From the NCBI GenBank assembly GCA_937996705.1, contig CALKUQ010000021.1, positions 62,001 through 126,000 on the forward strand: DNA of 64,000 nucleotides, given 5' to 3'. The DNA is from an uncultured Chlamydiae bacterium (lineage in GTDB: Bacteria > Chlamydiota > Chlamydiia > Chlamydiales > 2-12-FULL-49-11). The notes below the pieces were generated by a model. It had not been told where the DNA came from, made no database searches, and saw nothing but the letters and a program-made list of their open reading frames with translations. Shown here piece after piece: positions 48,302 to 56,323 of the stretch (positions within the stretch are counted from its first letter, which is position 1; each line of letters begins with the position of its first letter). Position numbers and translations under genes: made by a program.

Positions 48302-50452
48302 ATGCCCAGAAATATATTCTCTCACCCCTACGATCTTATCTCCCCTGATGGAAAAATCAAAAAGATCAACTCATTTAATAACAATGAATTAGAGTCGATT
48401 GTCGAAATTGAGAATATCTCCCCCTATTTTAAAGGCTTTCAAATAGATCCCAAATTGGTCCAATTTAATATTAAAAGTACTTTTGCTCAACTCGGGATTG
48501 ATGGGAGAGGATTAGATCTTGAGCTTTTCCCAAAACTATATAAAGCTCAGTTGCTTGTAAAATTAAAAGCGTTTAATCCTATTGGACAAAAACTCTTAAG
48601 TCTCATCACAGAAGGGGTCTTCCTAGGAAAATTATTCGCAGCAGATGACAGACGAAGAGTGAGACACGCAGATTATTTACATCGCCTTCTAGGCAAATCG
48701 GATGAAACCGGAAATCCTTTACTAGTTGTTAGCGAGGGTTATAAAACAGAAATCATCTTAGAGCAGCCCGAAAAAAACAGGACGATTGTGAAACTACCCT
48801 TAATTCCAGGGATTTGGGTTTATGACGATGCAGTATACGGATTTTTAGAAACAATTATACGTGGGCTGAAGCAATCGGAGAGCCACTTCAGATCCTCCCT
48901 TTTTCTCCATCAAGTTAAAAAAGATTTTCCTGCAAAAATCCCTGAAGGTCAAATGCTTTTAGTTAAAACTATGAAAATGAGCATGCCTACCCTTTTTGCA
49001 AGAGTTGTTCATGAAGAGCTCCCCAAAGGCTATTTTCATGCTACCGCCGATATCATTGAACCTCAGAAGAAAACAGGGGATATTTTTGAATTTCATGGAT
49101 CTAGCTCTGAAGAGATCACCCACATCCCTCTAGAATTTTATACTCTCGAATCGTACCGAGAACATTTTTTCTTTTCCGACAGAGACCTCTTGCACGAGTG
49201 CTTAAAAGAGCCCGAAAGTCTCTTTCGAGCTTTTGAGACAGCTCCCGATACTGAGGCTGCAGCTTTTATCGTTAAAGGAGAACATCTTGTAAAATTATCC
49301 ACACCTGATTGGCTCTTATCAGATCTGCCTATTGAGGGGAATTTAGTGATCCCCCCTCTAGATCGAAAAGATCACGCAGTTTTAAATAATTTTATTAAGT
49401 CCCAAGCAATTTACACCATTGTTAAAGCGATGCAAGAGGGGGTTATTACCAGCCAAGGAATCATACTTTCCAAGTACCTACCTGCCCCCATATTAAAAAG
49501 TTTTCTACTGAATGAACGGGTAACAAGATGTTTGAAGGCGATTTACTTCAAAATCCCCTCCCTTCGCCATGGCGATTATTTTTCTCACGATGATCGGGTC
49601 TTATTACACGATCTTGCCAAAGCCTCCGTAGATGTCTTCTGGGTAGATTTTACCTCTCATCTTCTTCTTAAATACGTCCTTCGTTCCGATAAAGATTTTG
49701 GAATGTTTGTCCCAGTAGATAAGGTAAATGATTTTCAAAAAGCAACATTTTTTGGAATTTATGGCTCTAGGCTTGTAGATTCGGATTATCGAGAAGAATT
49801 TAAGGAGTGTTTTAAAGGGTTAATTCAAATGAAGAGCGAGCTAGATCATGAAAAACTCAATCCGGAGACTTCGATAGCTGTTAGTACAGGTGGAGGTCCA
49901 GGGGTTATGGCCATGGGAAATCAAATTGCAAATGAGCTTGGCCTTCTCTCTTGTGGCCACGCGGTAAACTTTAAAAAACCTCATGAATTTGATGAAAAAG
50001 AAGAACCTATCAATCCCTTCATCCAAGCAAAAATGACCTATAGCCTTGAACAAATTATTGTACGTCAATCTGAGTTTGGTCTCGATTTCCCTATCTTTTG
50101 CCAGGGAGGTGTCGGAACAGATTTTGAACATGCTTTAGAACTTCTGAGAACTCAAGTTGGCAGCAGGCCGGCTGCCCCCATTCTCCTTTTTGGCCCCCCC
50201 GATTACTGGCGCTCTAAAATCACCCCCCTCTACCAGAGTAATCTCTCCATAGGCACGATTAAAGGGACAGAGTGGACTTCAAACACCTTTTTTTGTGTAC
50301 AAACAAGCAAACAAGCGCTAGCCATCTACTATAAATATTTTACAAACAGACTTCCTATAGGCCCCAATTACCCACCTGCAAAAGATGGATTTGTTATCTC
50401 AGAGGGGGCCGATCTAACTCCTGACACCTCCTCTCCCCCCTCCCCAATTTGA
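48302..50452 (+). CDS. large protein with C-terminal LOG-like (Rossmann) domain
   Basis: A 716-residue protein. The first 450 residues match nothing I recognise. From about residue 480 a nucleotide-binding domain of the LOG / putative lysine decarboxylase superfamily appears: FFGIYGSRL near 484, STGGGPGVMAMGNQIANEL near 529 and CQGGVGTDFEHALELLR near 601, the last matching PGGxGTxxE with Pro changed to Gln. LOG enzymes cleave cytokinin riboside monophosphates or related nucleotides. No signal peptide. The ATG has no good ribosome site. A promoter for the next gene overlaps its stop. Confidence 0.72.
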   Translation: MPRNIFSHPYDLISPDGKIKKINSFNNNELESIVEIENISPYFKGFQIDPKLVQFNIKSTFAQLGIDGRGLDLELFPKLYKAQLLVKLKAFNPIGQKLLSLITEGVFLGKLFAADDRRRVRHADYLHRLLGKSDETGNPLLVVSEGYKTEIILEQPEKNRTIVKLPLIPGIWVYDDAVYGFLETIIRGLKQSESHFRSSLFLHQVKKDFPAKIPEGQMLLVKTMKMSMPTLFARVVHEELPKGYFHATADIIEPQKKTGDIFEFHGSSSEEITHIPLEFYTLESYREHFFFSDRDLLHECLKEPESLFRAFETAPDTEAAAFIVKGEHLVKLSTPDWLLSDLPIEGNLVIPPLDRKDHAVLNNFIKSQAIYTIVKAMQEGVITSQGIILSKYLPAPILKSFLLNERVTRCLKAIYFKIPSLRHGDYFSHDDRVLLHDLAKASVDVFWVDFTSHLLLKYVLRSDKDFGMFVPVDKVNDFQKATFFGIYGSRLVDSDYREEFKECFKGLIQMKSELDHEKLNPETSIAVSTGGGPGVMAMGNQIANELGLLSCGHAVNFKKPHEFDEKEEPINPFIQAKMTYSLEQIIVRQSEFGLDFPIFCQGGVGTDFEHALELLRTQVGSRPAAPILLFGPPDYWRSKITPLYQSNLSIGTIKGTEWTSNTFFCVQTSKQALAIYYKYFTNRLPIGPNYPPAKDGFVISEGADLTPDTSSPPSPI

Positions 50453-50478
50453 CATAAATCATGCAATTTCACTATCAT
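50449..50478 (+). promoter_or_regulatory. sigma-70-type (sigma-66) promoter
   Basis: TTGACA at 50449-50454 and TATCAT at 50473-50478 are separated by 18 bases, near consensus. It starts on the stop codon of the LOG-domain gene and lies about 32 bases before the outer-membrane protein ATG, so it should drive that gene strongly. Confidence 0.75.
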
Positions 50479-50509
50479 AGCTCCACCTAATCAAACAAAA
50501 GGTGAATAC

Positions 50510-51133
50510 ATGATAAAAACAATGACAACACTACTTCTTCTTGCATCAGCAACTGTTTTTGCGGAAAGTGTAGCTCTTCCAGTTTCTAAAGAACTTATTC
50601 AAAATGCAGCACCTATAAATTCAAGACAAGCAGAAGGGACCATCTACTTTAGAGCTGTAACAAGCTCAACTGCGCGAAGTGATATCGATGTTTTTCCAGG
50701 ACTTGGTTTAGGTTACAGAAAATCATTTGGCCATTCGGGACTAGATGTTTCTTTTAATTTTATTAAAGGGGCAGGTTGGGGAAATACCCAAAAACTAGAA
50801 GCGTGGACCGCTCCAAAAGTTACCTACCTCTATTACATAAATGCAAATAGCCCCTCTAGCTTTTACGCTGGGACAGGCCTTGCATGGGGTGGCACCTCTT
50901 ACAGAAAAACTGTAACAATTCTCGAAGAAGATGGTATTACACAAACTCTAAGTTATCAAACTTCAGCATTCAGAGGTCTTATTCCTAACATCGTTTTAGG
51001 TTATGAGTTCCTCCGCCATGAACTTGTAACTTCTTTCGTAGAACTCACAGCTAGCCAGCCAGTTATTCCAAGCTACTCAAGCGGATTACTCCCAAGACCT
51101 GCTTTGGAACTCTCTCTAGGCGCCGGCTTCTAA
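50510..51133 (+). CDS. exported outer-membrane-type protein, hypothetical
   Basis: A 207-residue protein with a clear signal peptide (MIKTMTTLLLLASATVFAES, cleavage after Ala near residue 18). The mature part alternates hydrophobic and polar residues like a beta barrel (GTIYFRAVTSS, GLDVSFNFIKGAGWG, VTYLYYINANSPSSFYAGTG) and ends in an aromatic residue (LSLGAGF), which is the typical signal for outer-membrane insertion. It has its own near-consensus promoter and a strong terminator, so it is a monocistronic, probably abundant envelope protein. Confidence 0.78.
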   Translation: MIKTMTTLLLLASATVFAESVALPVSKELIQNAAPINSRQAEGTIYFRAVTSSTARSDIDVFPGLGLGYRKSFGHSGLDVSFNFIKGAGWGNTQKLEAWTAPKVTYLYYINANSPSSFYAGTGLAWGGTSYRKTVTILEEDGITQTLSYQTSAFRGLIPNIVLGYEFLRHELVTSFVELTASQPVIPSYSSGLLPRPALELSLGAGF

Positions 51134-51158
51134 TCTAGGAATTACAAAAGTTTTCTTG

Positions 51159-51197
51159 AAACCCTTGTGGATAAAATCGTGCACAAGGGTTTTTTTT
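51159..51197 (+). terminator. Rho-independent terminator
   Basis: AAACCCTTGTG and CACAAGGGTTT form eleven perfect pairs around a twelve-base loop, followed by a run of T residues. It lies 26 bases after the stop of the outer-membrane protein gene. Confidence 0.92.
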
Positions 51198-51261
51198 ACA
51201 CCTAATAATTAGTCACTTGTGCTATAGTCTCTTCAATTAATTTTAAAGGAATTGAAATCCG

Positions 51262-52269
51262 ATGAAACCAGTAGCCTTACTCTTTACAGAAACTGCAGTC
51301 TTGTGGGAGTTATCTGGAGGAAAGCCAGATCGGAGAGAACCCTTTATTGGACTCCCTGACAAGAGAACCCGTGTAATTCAACAAAGTCAAAAAGGGCCCT
51401 TATGCGCCTATTACAGCATGTTACCCTTAAGAGTTCGAATAGGGCCTACTCACTCAAGCTCGTTTCAGACTTTCCGTTCGGATGAAAAAATAATTTCTAT
51501 ATGGCGTAAAGAATTGATTGCTATTAGTTCCAGGCGCTATCGACTTTTAATAAATTCTGAAGAGTACGAGGCCTGTATAAACACCTGTCATGAAAATCTA
51601 TTACTTGCCTTTGGAATAAATTATATTTATATGGCACTAGGTGACATTTCTATAAAAGGAATTCCTTCATGGAAAATTTGGCATTCTAGCGGTCCATTAA
51701 CTAAGGAGAATTTATTAAGAATTGTAAAAAACTATTTTAACTCCTTACCCCTTAGAGATAGGCAGGCACTGATTCATAATTTTGTTATTCGAGTTTTAAT
51801 AGAAAAATATCAATTAGAATATTCTAGTTGGACTCCCGAACAACCGATTGATAGTTTAATGAAGAATCTAAAAGAGCATGGTCCCATGACAGTTAGCGGC
51901 TATTTAGGTCCTGTATTTTACTTAGCTCCTCCCCGCCTCTCTGCGCGTAAAATTTCAGACCACTCCCTTCACTATTTCCCTAAAGGAACTCAGCGAAAGC
52001 CTGAATTTGGTGATTGTCACGCAATCATCGTCATTGGTGCTGAAAAAATAGGTGATCAAGAATTGGTCTACTATAGCGATCCCCACGACATAAGTGACCC
52101 GATTTCAGGTAGAAAAATATATGCACAATCTTATAACACGTTTGTATCAGCAATACACCAACCCCTTGCTATAAAGGCATGCTTACTCGATGGAGACTCC
52201 CTACGATATTTTTCTGATGTTTATGGTGTACACGCTCATCGATCCTTACAACCCAACTCCGATAGATAG
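51262..52269 (+). CDS. putative papain-fold cysteine protease (C39/C70-like)
   Basis: A 335-residue protein I do not recognise as a whole, but it has the layout of a papain-like peptidase. QKGPLCAYYSMLPLR gives a catalytic-type Gln43 and Cys48 at the start of a helix. GDCHAIIVIGAEKIGDQELV gives His253 at the start of a strand, and YYSDPHD gives Asp273 in the position of the third triad residue. The segment LKEHGPMTVSGYLGPVFY resembles the substrate-groove strand of C39/C70 peptidases. No signal peptide, so a bacterial cytosolic or type III-secreted role is possible. Fold and activity are inferred from residue order alone. Confidence 0.55.
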   Translation: MKPVALLFTETAVLWELSGGKPDRREPFIGLPDKRTRVIQQSQKGPLCAYYSMLPLRVRIGPTHSSSFQTFRSDEKIISIWRKELIAISSRRYRLLINSEEYEACINTCHENLLLAFGINYIYMALGDISIKGIPSWKIWHSSGPLTKENLLRIVKNYFNSLPLRDRQALIHNFVIRVLIEKYQLEYSSWTPEQPIDSLMKNLKEHGPMTVSGYLGPVFYLAPPRLSARKISDHSLHYFPKGTQRKPEFGDCHAIIVIGAEKIGDQELVYYSDPHDISDPISGRKIYAQSYNTFVSAIHQPLAIKACLLDGDSLRYFSDVYGVHAHRSLQPNSDR

Positions 52270-52351
52270 GGCTAATTTTCGAAACACGCCACCTTTAAAT
52301 TTGGCGAGTGCTCGCTTGCCTAGCATCCAACAGTAGTCGCACCGACGCAGG

Positions 52352-52408
52352 CTTCACCTAATTCAAATCTGGGTAGTACTCTTTGAAAAATTCCAATTTT
52401 TGAAACTC
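52352..52408 (-). repeat. dispersed palindrome-family repeat, copy 1
   Basis: Read on the minus strand it starts GAGTTTCAAAAATTGGAATT and ends AATTAGGTGAAG. It matches 54643-54701 with about 85 percent identity by eye and one two-base gap. It lies in the 216-base gap before the tRNA-Met gene. Confidence 0.7.
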
Positions 52409-52485
52409 TCTTAGTATAACAGGAAAATGTAAGATTCTAACTTTACAAGCAAATCAAAAACCAGTATAATTTTAATTTCTTGTGA

Positions 52486-52559
52486 GGGGCAATAGCTCAG
52501 TTGGTTAGAGCGTCGGACTCATAATCCGCAGGTCCCAGGTTCAAGTCCTGGTTGCCCCA
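52486..52559 (+). tRNA. tRNA-Met (CAT), possibly tRNA-Ile2
   Basis: A 74-base cloverleaf. Acceptor GGGGCAA/TTGCCCC, D arm GCTC/GAGC, anticodon loop CTCATAA (anticodon CAT), T arm CCAGG-TTCAAGT-CCTGG, discriminator A. No CCA encoded. The outermost anticodon-stem pair is a T-C mismatch. Elongator Met and lysidine-modified Ile2 share the CAT anticodon, so the identity is not settled; the acceptor pairs 1-72, so it is not the initiator. Confidence 0.88.
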
Positions 52560-52648
52560 CTCGTATAATAAATTTCTATTTAGTTTAGACTCTTCTATTT
52601 TGCCCCTTTCCTTAAGTGGCTGCATAACTTTGTCAGTCACCCGAGCCC

Positions 52649-52828
52649 GATCTGGTTATAGGAGGAGAATACAATACTACTTTTTGCGACAACAGGTATC
52701 GTCTCAATCTCCCCATCGGCTGGGAATTAATCACTCTATTCGATGCAAACTTTCTAGGGGCTTTCTATACTACTCTTGGTAATTTTAATATGAGTGGATT
52801 AACCACAGGGCTCACCTTTGATTTTTAG
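52649..52828 (+). pseudogene. remnant of an Lpg1974/MOMP-like porin (C-terminal end)
   Basis: An open stretch of 59 codons ending at TAG reads DLVIGGEYNTTFCDNRYRLN, LPIGWELITLFDANFLGAFY and ends MSGLTTGLTFDF. The C-terminal LTFDF with Gly-rich strands and the CDNRYRLNLPIGWE pattern are those of the C-terminal beta strands of the Lpg1974-type chlamydial major porins. No start codon or upstream half is present; a stop lies in frame just before 52628. It is a leftover of a porin gene, next to the tRNA-Met gene and a repeat element. Confidence 0.65.
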
Positions 52829-52933
52829 CCCTAAAAAAATTAATAGTTAAATGCCTTGCTTTAATTATTTTATTAAGTCCTTTATAATAAATATTACGCA
52901 TTGATAAATTTCTTTTTTATCGCTAAAATAGGT

Positions 52934-53599
52934 ATGAAATCAACACAGGGCTCTATTTTGGCAACACATCCACTAGCAACCTCCGACGAATTTAGGTGGG
53001 CTAATATTGCTGACCTTCTTGTCCAATCTCTTCAATCTCCAAGTAGCCTCCTTTTTGCTATCTCAGCGGTTTTGGGTCAAAAATTATGTTATACCCCCCT
53101 TGCCTCGCCACTATTTTACCCTACCGCTATTGTTCACCATTTTGCAGGGGATAAGATACTCAAGTTACGCAGAATTGGATGGGTTTCTCCCGCTATCGGG
53201 ATCTCTCTTGTAACCCTTATTGGTCGGGCTAGTTTTAATTTCATGCCTAATGCTTTATTAAAAGGAGTTATATACGGAGTCCATTCGTGCGCGATTGGCA
53301 TGCTCACTAATATTTCGGCTGGCTATTATTCTCAAATCATACCTCTTCGCAAAGTGCTACAAAGTTACGTCCCCCTTCCTTTTACTGTTGAAACCCTTTC
53401 TGGAAATGGGGTAAATACTATTTCGAAATGGAGCGAAATTTTCTCCAGCTTGGCATTTATTACAGCAAGCCTTGGGTTAAGTTTTTTTGGAGGGTTTCAC
53501 GTGATTACAGCAAATGTGATTGGTCATACAGCAGGAGCTGCTACTAAAGTAGTTTCTAGTCGTCTGCTTGCGATTTTTGCAGAAAAAAGAGCGGCTTGA
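52934..53599 (+). CDS. multi-pass membrane protein, hypothetical
   Basis: A 221-residue protein with several hydrophobic stretches (VSPAIGISLVTLIGRASF, GVIYGVHSCAIGMLTNISAG, AFITASLGLSFFGGFHVITA). A TTG eleven codons upstream is in frame; I took the ATG at 52934 (MKSTQGSILATHPLATSD). No family recognised. Its 3' end overlaps the facing YchJ-like gene by 44 bases. Confidence 0.6.
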   Translation: MKSTQGSILATHPLATSDEFRWANIADLLVQSLQSPSSLLFAISAVLGQKLCYTPLASPLFYPTAIVHHFAGDKILKLRRIGWVSPAIGISLVTLIGRASFNFMPNALLKGVIYGVHSCAIGMLTNISAGYYSQIIPLRKVLQSYVPLPFTVETLSGNGVNTISKWSEIFSSLAFITASLGLSFFGGFHVITANVIGHTAGAATKVVSSRLLAIFAEKRAA

Positions 53600-53963
53600 G
53601 ATAACACCAGAAGCCTTCTGACTTTTCAAAGAGACTCTTTTCCCGAAAGCTCGTATCTTTACCAAAAGTCTTTAAAATAGCATAAAATGTAACGTGTCTA
53701 TCGTCAAAAGATTCAATCTCAAGCCCTTGAAATTCTGTTGTGCTACTAAATTCGTGAATAGATGCAATCCAGGCTTCCAGATTTTTTTCATAGAGGGGGC
53801 TGTTTGGGTGGGTAGTTTTTATGATGTAATCTGGCAAATCTAGAGCGTAGGCGCTATAGCGAGATCGCATAAGCGCAAGGCAAGTTTCGGCGAGCTTCCT
53901 ATTTTTGTGGTAGGGGCCACAGCAATGCTCGTAAGTTTTTCCACTATGACAAGGACATTCCAT
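53556..53963 (-). CDS. YchJ-family (UPF0225) SEC-C motif protein
   Basis: A 135-residue protein. It begins MECPCHSGKTYEHCCGPYHK, the zinc-binding SEC-C motif (C-x-C...CC), followed by the YchJ-type segment ALMRSRYSAYALDLPDYIIK and TTHPNS. The C-terminal half is an NTF2-like domain ending FWCYLKP. In many bacteria such proteins accompany SecA or translation factors, but their function is unknown. The C-terminus overlaps the membrane protein gene on the opposite strand. Confidence 0.9.
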   Translation of the reverse strand: MECPCHSGKTYEHCCGPYHKNRKLAETCLALMRSRYSAYALDLPDYIIKTTHPNSPLYEKNLEAWIASIHEFSSTTEFQGLEIESFDDRHVTFYAILKTFGKDTSFREKSLFEKSEGFWCYLKPLFFLQKSQADD

Positions 53964-54106
53964 TACTCTATTTTTAAACTCAGCCTGCTACTAGTTCATT
54001 TTTAAGAAGTTTTTGGCCCAGATGATATTCAATACATTGTTTTGAAGCAAGGGTTCTTCTCCTTAGCGAAAAAGGATTAGAGATCTTTTGAAACTCAAAT
54101 CGAGGA

Positions 54107-54376
54107 CTACCAGCTATAGGAGAATCCCGCTAATCCATCGAATTGATAAGCTCGATTGCATACGCTACCCTCCCCCTTAAGATGAATTTTCCACTGCTTA
54201 TTTATACAAGCACTATAGGTGAGCGCGTAGTAAAAACCATTGGGATTAAGATTTATCCCTTTGATTATAAAATTGTCGCTAAAATTTATAAACTCTTCTC
54301 TGCGTGTAGTGGTTTTTGCGGTCCACCTTCTATTCCACGAGAGGTCGAGGCTTACGGAGCCAATTTTTCCTGAAGG
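54107..54376 (-). pseudogene. remnant of an outer-membrane beta-barrel gene (C-terminal end)
   Basis: Minus-strand open stretch of about 89 codons before a stop at 54107, without a start codon. It reads beta-strand pairs (GSVSLDLSWNRRWTAK, FIINGINL-like strands, GFYYALTYSACINKQWKIHL) and ends FDGLAGFSYSW, an aromatic C-terminus typical of barrel insertion. A stop in the same frame closes it at 54377, and the palindromic element starts eight bases later, so insertion or deletion near the element probably truncated the gene. Exact family not recognised. Confidence 0.5.
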
Positions 54377-54383
54377 TCAATCC

Positions 54384-54530
54384 GGGGGTCAGGCCTGAGT
54401 TCCTGAATTGAGAGCTTAATCAACAAGTTTTTATACGGGAGCTATAGCTGAAATGGTGTTTTTTTCAATGGCCTTATTAAAAGAAACTCAGGAACTCAGG
54501 CCTGGCACCTTTGCATGGCACCTTTGCATC
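54384..54530. repeat. palindromic element related to 42756-42873, with tandem 13-mer
   Basis: CAGGCCTGAGTTCCTG at 54390-54405 and its reverse complement at 54489-54504 frame an 83-base centre. The outer arm GGGGGTCAGGCCTGAGTTCC resembles the arm of the element at 42756. On the right side GGCACCTTTGCAT is repeated twice in tandem (54504-54529). No open frame. Non-autonomous mobile or REP-like unit is the best guess. Confidence 0.7.
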
Positions 54531-54642
54531 GGGCCTGGTTTCAAACAGAGCCCTCTTCAGCGGACGGCTTTGCCAAATTAAACTAAGACGATTTTGCTGC
54601 GAAAAATCTAGGTAACATTCATTTGGAAGCGGTATATACTGA

Positions 54643-54744
54643 GAGTGTTTCAAAAATTGAAATTTTCCAAAGAGTAGTCTCCAGATTTAAATTACCTGAA
54701 GCCGATGGAGCGTAGCCCATAAAAAACCCAATTTTTGAAACTCG
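54643..54744. repeat. dispersed palindrome-family repeat, copy 2, with terminal inverted repeats
   Basis: The ends GTTTCAAAAATTG (54647-54659) and CAATTTTTGAAAC (54729-54741) are perfect 13-base inverted repeats, and the left part matches 52352-52408 in reverse. The region 54377-54922 (546 bases without a gene) holds this element, the palindrome at 54384 and a possible degenerate copy of the 42687 repeat near 54537. Confidence 0.7.
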
Positions 54745-54922
54745 AGCAGCATAAGATTTAACAAATAAAAATAATTGCATTAAAAATAAGATTGTGGAAC
54801 CTTCTTAAACTAGCTCAAACTTGATGGAGTTTTTATAAATTTCTTAGATACCTATTTCGAGAAACCTGTGACCGATTTACTCTTATTGAAGGTATTAATA
54901 ATCAAAAAAACTGAGAAAATAG

Positions 54923-55513
54923 ATGTTTGCATATTTTTTTCATAAATTTATAAGAATATTACCTATTACATTCCTCTATTCTATTTTTGCACAGGAACTC
55001 ATTGAAAAGGGAATTTGGAGTTATGGACATCCAACAGTCTATTCCTGGGGGGAAGGGGCTCACTTAATCATCGGCAGATACTGCTCTATTGCTGATGATG
55101 TGCATGTTTTGCTAGGGGGAAATCACAGAACAGATTGGGTCACTACCTTCCCCTTTTCTGAATTATGGCATGACCATGCTCGCTATCTAAACGGGCATCC
55201 TTCTTCCAATGGCGATGTAATCATCGGCAATGATGTATGGATTGGAAGAAGCGCAATGATTCTTTCTGGGGTAAAAATTGGAGATGGTGCAGTTATCGGA
55301 GCAAGAGCTGTAGTTACAAAAGACGTTCCTCCTTATGCTATTGTTGGAGGCAACCCTGCCCGTTTGATACGCTATCGATTTGATGAAGAAACGATTAGAA
55401 AGTTATTGGAAATCCAATGGTGGTTTTGGCCGGAAGAAAAAATTGCAAGAGCTCTTCCTCTAATGCTATCCGATAAAATCCAAGATTTTATTAAATTCGG
55501 AGAGGCAAATTAA
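54923..55513 (+). CDS. CatB/Vat-type hexapeptide O-acetyltransferase
   Basis: A 196-residue left-handed beta-helix acyltransferase. HLIIGRYCSIADDVHVLLGG then NHRTDWVTTFPF is the signature of the xenobiotic (CatB/Vat) acetyltransferase group, with the His of NHRTDW as catalytic base. Hexapeptide turns follow (GDVIIGNDVWIGRSAMILSG, VKIGDGAVIGARAVVTKDVP). The first 25 residues are hydrophobic (ILPITFLYSIFAQELI) and could be a membrane anchor or signal. Because two sugar-transferase genes follow immediately, it more likely acetylates a sugar than an antibiotic. The stop is directly followed by the next ATG. Confidence 0.88.
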   Translation: MFAYFFHKFIRILPITFLYSIFAQELIEKGIWSYGHPTVYSWGEGAHLIIGRYCSIADDVHVLLGGNHRTDWVTTFPFSELWHDHARYLNGHPSSNGDVIIGNDVWIGRSAMILSGVKIGDGAVIGARAVVTKDVPPYAIVGGNPARLIRYRFDEETIRKLLEIQWWFWPEEKIARALPLMLSDKIQDFIKFGEAN

Positions 55514-56323
55514 ATGCATATTTTTTTATTTTTAGCCCTAATTTATTCTTTTTTAGTTAATGCTTCTCAGCGCGAATCTGAGGATGTAAAAATTCTGGTT
55601 TTGGTGATTGCCTCAGATAATCTCCCTTGTTATATAGAAGAACAAAAAATTTGGAGTTCTTATATGAACTCTTTTCCTGAGAATGTAGAAAGCTATCTGA
55701 TCAAAGCAGATCCTAGGTTAAAAAAGCCTGTTTTAATTAAAGGTGATGTCGTATGGTCTAAAACCGATGAGAGTCTAAGACCCGGCATCCTAAAAAAAAC
55801 GATTCTCTCTTTGGAAGCCTTTTCCGATCGTCTAGAACATGAATTTGATTATGTCCTTAGAGCAAACCTCTCTTCTTTTTTCATATTGCCACGTCTGATT
55901 GAATTCGCTAAAAATTTACCAAGAACTAAATGTTACTCAGGACAAGTTTTCGCTTCAGAAACAGTTTGGCATGACCTCTCTTGGGTAGGTGGGCATGGTA
56001 TTTTAATGTCTTCTGATCTTGCACTTGAACTCGTAAAACAAAAAAAATTCTTATTCAAATTTCCATCCGACCATAACGATGATATCGTTATTGCATTGTT
56101 TTTTAAAGATTTTTTAAATGTGGTTGCTCAAGAACATCCTTGTGCTTGGATAAGTTCTGCATCTGATTTTAAATCTAAAAAAGATCTTATTTCCAAACAG
56201 GATTTTTTCTTTAGACTGAAGAATCTCGGTTCAGATTCAATGCGCTCTACTGAAGAAGTTTACGTTCAAAAAGAGATGCGAAATATGTTTTATCCCCAAC
56301 CAATTGGAGAAGCTCATGATTAA
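55514..56323 (+). CDS. putative glycosyltransferase (GT31-like), exported
   Basis: A 269-residue protein with an N-terminal signal or anchor (MHIFLFLALIYSFLVNASQ). The order of features resembles beta-1,3-galactosyltransferase-like GT31 proteins: EEQKIWSSYMNSFPENVESY early, DYVLRANLSSFFILPRLIEF at the place of the DxD motif, SWVGGHGILMSSDLALELVK and the acidic DHNDDIVIALFF late. The canonical DxD is degenerate (RANLS), so activity is unsure. It starts directly on the acetyltransferase stop and overlaps the next gene by eight bases, so all three are coupled. Confidence 0.65.
   Translation: MHIFLFLALIYSFLVNASQRESEDVKILVLVIASDNLPCYIEEQKIWSSYMNSFPENVESYLIKADPRLKKPVLIKGDVVWSKTDESLRPGILKKTILSLEAFSDRLEHEFDYVLRANLSSFFILPRLIEFAKNLPRTKCYSGQVFASETVWHDLSWVGGHGILMSSDLALELVKQKKFLFKFPSDHNDDIVIALFFKDFLNVVAQEHPCAWISSASDFKSKKDLISKQDFFFRLKNLGSDSMRSTEEVYVQKEMRNMFYPQPIGEAHD

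Noticed and set aside
51195..51228. TTTACA and TATAGT before the protease-like gene
   Set aside because: Spacing is 22 bases and the -35 lies inside the terminator; too weak to call.
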